The notes beneath the pieces are model-generated. The model ran no database searches and was not told the DNA's origin. It saw only the letters and a list, made by a program, of their open reading frames with translations. The position numbers and the translations under genes are program-made. A stretch of DNA of 64,000 nucleotides from positions 1 to 64,000 of the forward strand of contig CAXSGY010000028.1 of NCBI GenBank assembly GCA_964237235.1, written 5' to 3'. Of this stretch, positions 61,389 through 64,000 are shown piece by piece. The stretch is from GCA-002050365 sp964237235 (GTDB lineage: Bacteria > Acidobacteriota > Blastocatellia > Pyrinomonadales > Pyrinomonadaceae). The first letter of the stretch is position 1; every line of letters starts with the position of its first letter.

Positions 61389-62332
61389 ATGAAAAAGTAT
61401 TTTATATTCGTTTTCATTTTTATATTGATGCGCGGAGCAGCAACGGCACAAATTTCATTTGCCGAGTTGCGTAAAGTTAAAGAGATAAAAATTCTCGAAT
61501 CAACCAGAGATGAAACGATAAAATTTTTGGCTGGTGAGAGCATCACTTACAGCGATTCTCCCGATTTTTTTACGGCGATTTTTCGATGGCAGACACAAAC
61601 GTCAGAATTTTCTATGCCGGCGGAAATTGCACAGAAGAAAACGAAGATTGGAATGTTGCGAAGTATTTGGTGACGGAGATCCGTTTTGAACCGAAAGCTA
61701 GAGTTGATATTCAAAAAGCGGGAACGGAATTTTTCAAAGAAATCGGAACGGATTTCTCTAAACTCCGAAAAGAAAAATTGTGGGGCAAAACCAAGGGACG
61801 TTATGTTTATCAAGATAAATTTTCGGGAATTGCCATATATACCAGATACGATGCGATTCAATCGGTTTCTCTTTTTCCCTCCAAGAAAAACTATTCAAAA
61901 CTCTGCAATCGGAAAGAAGTGCGAAAATATTATTCAAGCGACGGAATGAATCGTAATCCCGAAATGAAAAATGCGATTTTCGACTATAATCATCCGGCAG
62001 ATGTCGTCGCTCTCGAATTAAGCCGAACGGAAATGATCGCCGACTGCGATTCGTCGGACACAAAGCAAGATAAAATCCACGCAGACGCGGTTAAAGAAAT
62101 TTCTGTTTCTGCTACTGCCGTTGATCCTGAAAACGATGTTTTAACATACAATTATTCTGTTTCCGCCGGAAAAATCATCGGGCAAGGCGCAAAAGTAATC
62201 TGGGATTTATCGGGCGTGAAAGCCGGAACTTATAAAATCACGGCGGCGGTTGACGATAGCTGCGGAATCTGCGGCAAATGGATAACCAAGACGATCACCG
62301 TTAAAAATTGCTTTGTTAGTTCGATGAAATAA
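61389..62332 (+). pseudogene. Secreted protein gene with a frameshift, about 310 codons
   Basis: The first frame starts with a signal peptide (MKKYFIFVFIFILMRGAATAQ) and continues to about 61580. The rest is in another frame (TNVRIFYAGGNCTEENEDWNVAKYLVTEIRFEPK) to 62332. The shift lies near a run of seven Ts at about 61564-61570, so an indel or a sequencing error is likely. The last 80 residues (ISVSATAVDPENDVLTYNYSVSAGKIIGQGAKVIWDLSGV) look like an Ig/PKD-type beta sandwich. No enzyme motif seen. A terminator follows. Confidence 0.7.
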
Positions 62333-62379
62333 GACGAATTGTTCAATAATCAGACCTGATGTAGTTTGAATATAATTTG

Positions 62380-62408
62380 AAAAGAACGAGCTTTTCGCGC
62401 GTTCTTTT
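62380..62408 (+). terminator. Terminator after the frameshifted secreted-protein gene
   Basis: AAAAGAACG / CGTTCTTTT form a 9-bp stem around an 11-base loop, with T-rich sequence at the end; it lies 48 bases after the stop. Confidence 0.75.
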
Positions 62409-62532
62409 CAAAGAAGCGTTCGATTAGTTCTATAACGATTTTCAAATCTCCAAAGAATCATTAAATTGATAAAGCTCTCGATGGAAGAAAATTCACGAAA
62501 ATAAAATTTTTCGTCTTAACAGGGAAATTTTC

Positions 62533-62563
62533 TTGATATAAATTTCGCTTTTTGTGTTATTAT
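62533..62563 (+). promoter_or_regulatory. Candidate promoter of the M35 protease gene
   Basis: TTGATA (62533-62538) and TATTAT (62558-62563), or the overlapping TTATTA, with an 18-19-base spacer. Spacing is slightly long. The start codon is about 120 bases downstream. Confidence 0.35.
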
Positions 62564-62681
62564 TCTCGACAATCTCTTTAACCCCAAACTTAGATTAATT
62601 CATTCGGTTAGAAGTCATTTCGGCTAACGTCGTTTTGCCGCTTCTAAAAACTTTAAAATAAATTTTCGAGGTTTGTCCTTT

Positions 62682-64000
62682 ATGATTCAAAAACATTTCG
62701 TTCGTTTTCCACTATTTTTTCTGTTGTGCCTTGCGGCAATGTCCGCCGCTTACGCAGGCGTTGTAGATTCGCCGCAAATCGAATTGAGTTTCGAGAAGGG
62801 CGTTTTCGATTTTAACGAAGCGGTTCCGGTGCGCGTCGAGATTTCAAATCCGGGCAAGCGCGAGCTGAAAATTCTGCGCTGGCTCACGCCGGTTGAAGGC
62901 GTGCGAGGCGATTTATTTTCGGTCACGCTGAACGGCGCGCCGGTCGAATACACGGGCGCGCTCTTCAAACGCGCCGCGCCGATTGCCGCCGATTACATAA
63001 CCCTGCAACCCGGCGAAACGATCAATTACACCGTCAATCTAGCCGAATATTATGATTTGTCGCAGGGCGGGTATTATCAAATCAATTATCGCGCGGAAAC
63101 CGATAATGCGTCGGCGACGCGGCAAATAGAGCAAAAATTAAAATCCGAAGGCGTTTCGGCTTGGGTTTATGGCACGGCAAAGAAACTGCCGCCGGGCGCG
63201 ACAAACAATAATTATACGGTTACGCCGACCGACGATTATACGGTGAGCGGCTGCACCACGGCACAGACAAACGCTTTACCCGCCGCCGTCAGTGCCGAAA
63301 ATGCATATGTCTTTAACGCCTACAGTTATCTGAATGCGGGAACCGTAGATTCGCGCTATACGACGTGGTTCGGAACATATACCGCCGCCCGTTATTCGAT
63401 GGTGACAACGCATTTTTTAAATATGAAGAATCTGCTGGCAGCCGATAGCTTCGGAATTAACTGTTCGGGTTCTTCCTGCACGTCAAATACTTTTGCGTAT
63501 GTCTTTCCGACGGATACGGCGACGCACACCATTTACGTTTGCAATCAATTCTGGCTCGCTTCGACGACCGGCACCGATTCGAAAGCCGGAACTCTGGTTC
63601 ACGAAATGAGTCATTTTAATGACATCGGCGGAACGCAGGATTACGTTTACGGTCAAACAGGAGCAAAGAATCTCGCCATCAGCAATCCGAATAACGCCGT
63701 CGCCAACGCCGACAATCACGAATACTTTGCCGAAGCCGGTTCGCCGACCGCCGCCGCCGTAACCGTTGCGGGGCGCGTCGTCGCCGCCGACAACAGCGGA
63801 ATCCGCAACGCTCTGGTGACGCTCGTTTCGACCCGCACCGGCGCGACGCTTTCAAAACGCGCGTCGCCCAACGGCTATTTCACCTTTACCGACATCGAAG
63901 CCGGAGAAACTTATATTCTTTCGGCTTCCGCCAAACGATTTTCGTTTGAACCGCGCGTCATCACGATTAACGAAGATTTAGCCGAAATTAATCTGGTCGC
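62682..64000 (+). CDS. M35-type (aspzincin) secreted metalloprotease, 3' end outside the window
   Basis: The signal peptide is FPLFFLLCLAAMSAAYA. Residues 25-160 are a beta-sandwich prodomain (FDFNEAVPVRVEISNPGKREL). The catalytic part has HEMSH at about 307-311 followed by GGTQDYVYG, the HExxH plus GTxDxxYG signature of M35/peptidyl-Lys metalloendopeptidases, where Asp is the third zinc ligand. From about residue 365 a carboxypeptidase-regulatory-like repeat follows (VAGRVVAADNSGIRNALVTLVS...GYFTFTDIEAGETYILS). The frame is open to the window end, so more C-terminal domains are likely. Confidence 0.85.
   Translation, partial: MIQKHFVRFPLFFLLCLAAMSAAYAGVVDSPQIELSFEKGVFDFNEAVPVRVEISNPGKRELKILRWLTPVEGVRGDLFSVTLNGAPVEYTGALFKRAAPIAADYITLQPGETINYTVNLAEYYDLSQGGYYQINYRAETDNASATRQIEQKLKSEGVSAWVYGTAKKLPPGATNNNYTVTPTDDYTVSGCTTAQTNALPAAVSAENAYVFNAYSYLNAGTVDSRYTTWFGTYTAARYSMVTTHFLNMKNLLAADSFGINCSGSSCTSNTFAYVFPTDTATHTIYVCNQFWLASTTGTDSKAGTLVHEMSHFNDIGGTQDYVYGQTGAKNLAISNPNNAVANADNHEYFAEAGSPTAAAVTVAGRVVAADNSGIRNALVTLVSTRTGATLSKRASPNGYFTFTDIEAGETYILSASAKRFSFEPRVITINEDLAEINLV

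Larger units (their letters stand above)
62333..62681. other. Intergenic region before the M35 protease gene
   Basis: Holds the terminator at 62380-62408 and a candidate promoter at 62533-62563. The remainder is AT-rich, with a GGTTAGAAGTCATTTCGGCTAAC-like imperfect dyad near 62608-62631. No gene recognised. Confidence 0.5.

Overview
The window looks like chromosomal DNA of an Acidobacteriota-type bacterium, most likely Blastocatellia/Pyrinomonadaceae. This is inferred from gene style: paired DUF4331 proteins, a DUF4394 plus FG-GAP protein, many TPR lipoproteins, an M50-TPR fusion, mid-range GC, and many short tandem-repeat hairpins between genes. No 16S rRNA or marker tree is available here, so the taxonomy is an inference.

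Layout. 1-3.3 kb: small secreted, TPR and membrane genes, including an M50 site-2-type protease fused to TPRs. 3.3-6.5 kb: a compact AT-rich minus-strand operon of a 49-residue small ORF, an sce7726-family PD-(D/E)XK-like protein, an sce7725-family protein and a RES-domain enzyme with an N-terminal zinc-knuckle region. It looks like an uncharacterised conflict (defence or toxin) module. 6.9-26.9 kb: an integrated element transcribed entirely on the minus strand. It has a tyrosine integrase, a coupled unknown gene, an excisionase-like HTH protein, two zinc-ribbon proteins, a TOPRIM/DUF927 primase-helicase, an iteron-like cluster, two terminase-small-subunit-like proteins, a HAD phosphatase and three late-type genes of 188, 484 and 2881 codons. 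The last is a polyvalent protein with a lytic transglycosylase and a DdrB/ParB-like domain. I see no large terminase, portal or capsid gene, so it may be a phage satellite or a defective prophage.

27-43.6 kb: mostly housekeeping and metabolism: SAM methyltransferase, TlpA-type thiol protein, glycine oxidase ThiO, NAD-type isocitrate dehydrogenase, PNPOx-like flavoprotein, tRNA-Ala(GGC), a secreted ricin-B/aerolysin-like candidate pore former, signal peptidase I, a class V aminotransferase, a glycogen debranching enzyme, and a CbiMQO Ni/Co importer facing a NicO-type exporter. 43.6-54.8 kb: a duplicated module of TPR lipoprotein plus DUF4331, with DUF417, DUF4142 and a divergent Crp/Fnr regulator that has a perfect 16-bp palindrome upstream. 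55.2-56.9 kb: a gene broken by at least four frameshifts, overlapped by a 44-residue lipoprotein gene.

57.1-62.4 kb is the most unusual part. lepA is followed by an AlbA_2/RecG-like gene, then a second 155-bp copy of the lepA 3' end, then a broken PIN toxin with an intact antitoxin, then a third, shorter lepA 3' end. The copies differ almost only at synonymous sites, so they look like tails of diverged lepA orthologues left by successive insertions, each bringing cargo. The window ends inside an M35-type metalloprotease gene.

Other recurrent structure: hairpins built from degenerate 7-bp (or 9-bp) tandem repeats occur in at least six intergenic gaps and once in frame inside the debranching enzyme gene, and two MITE-like elements share termini at 34.6 and 36.9 kb.
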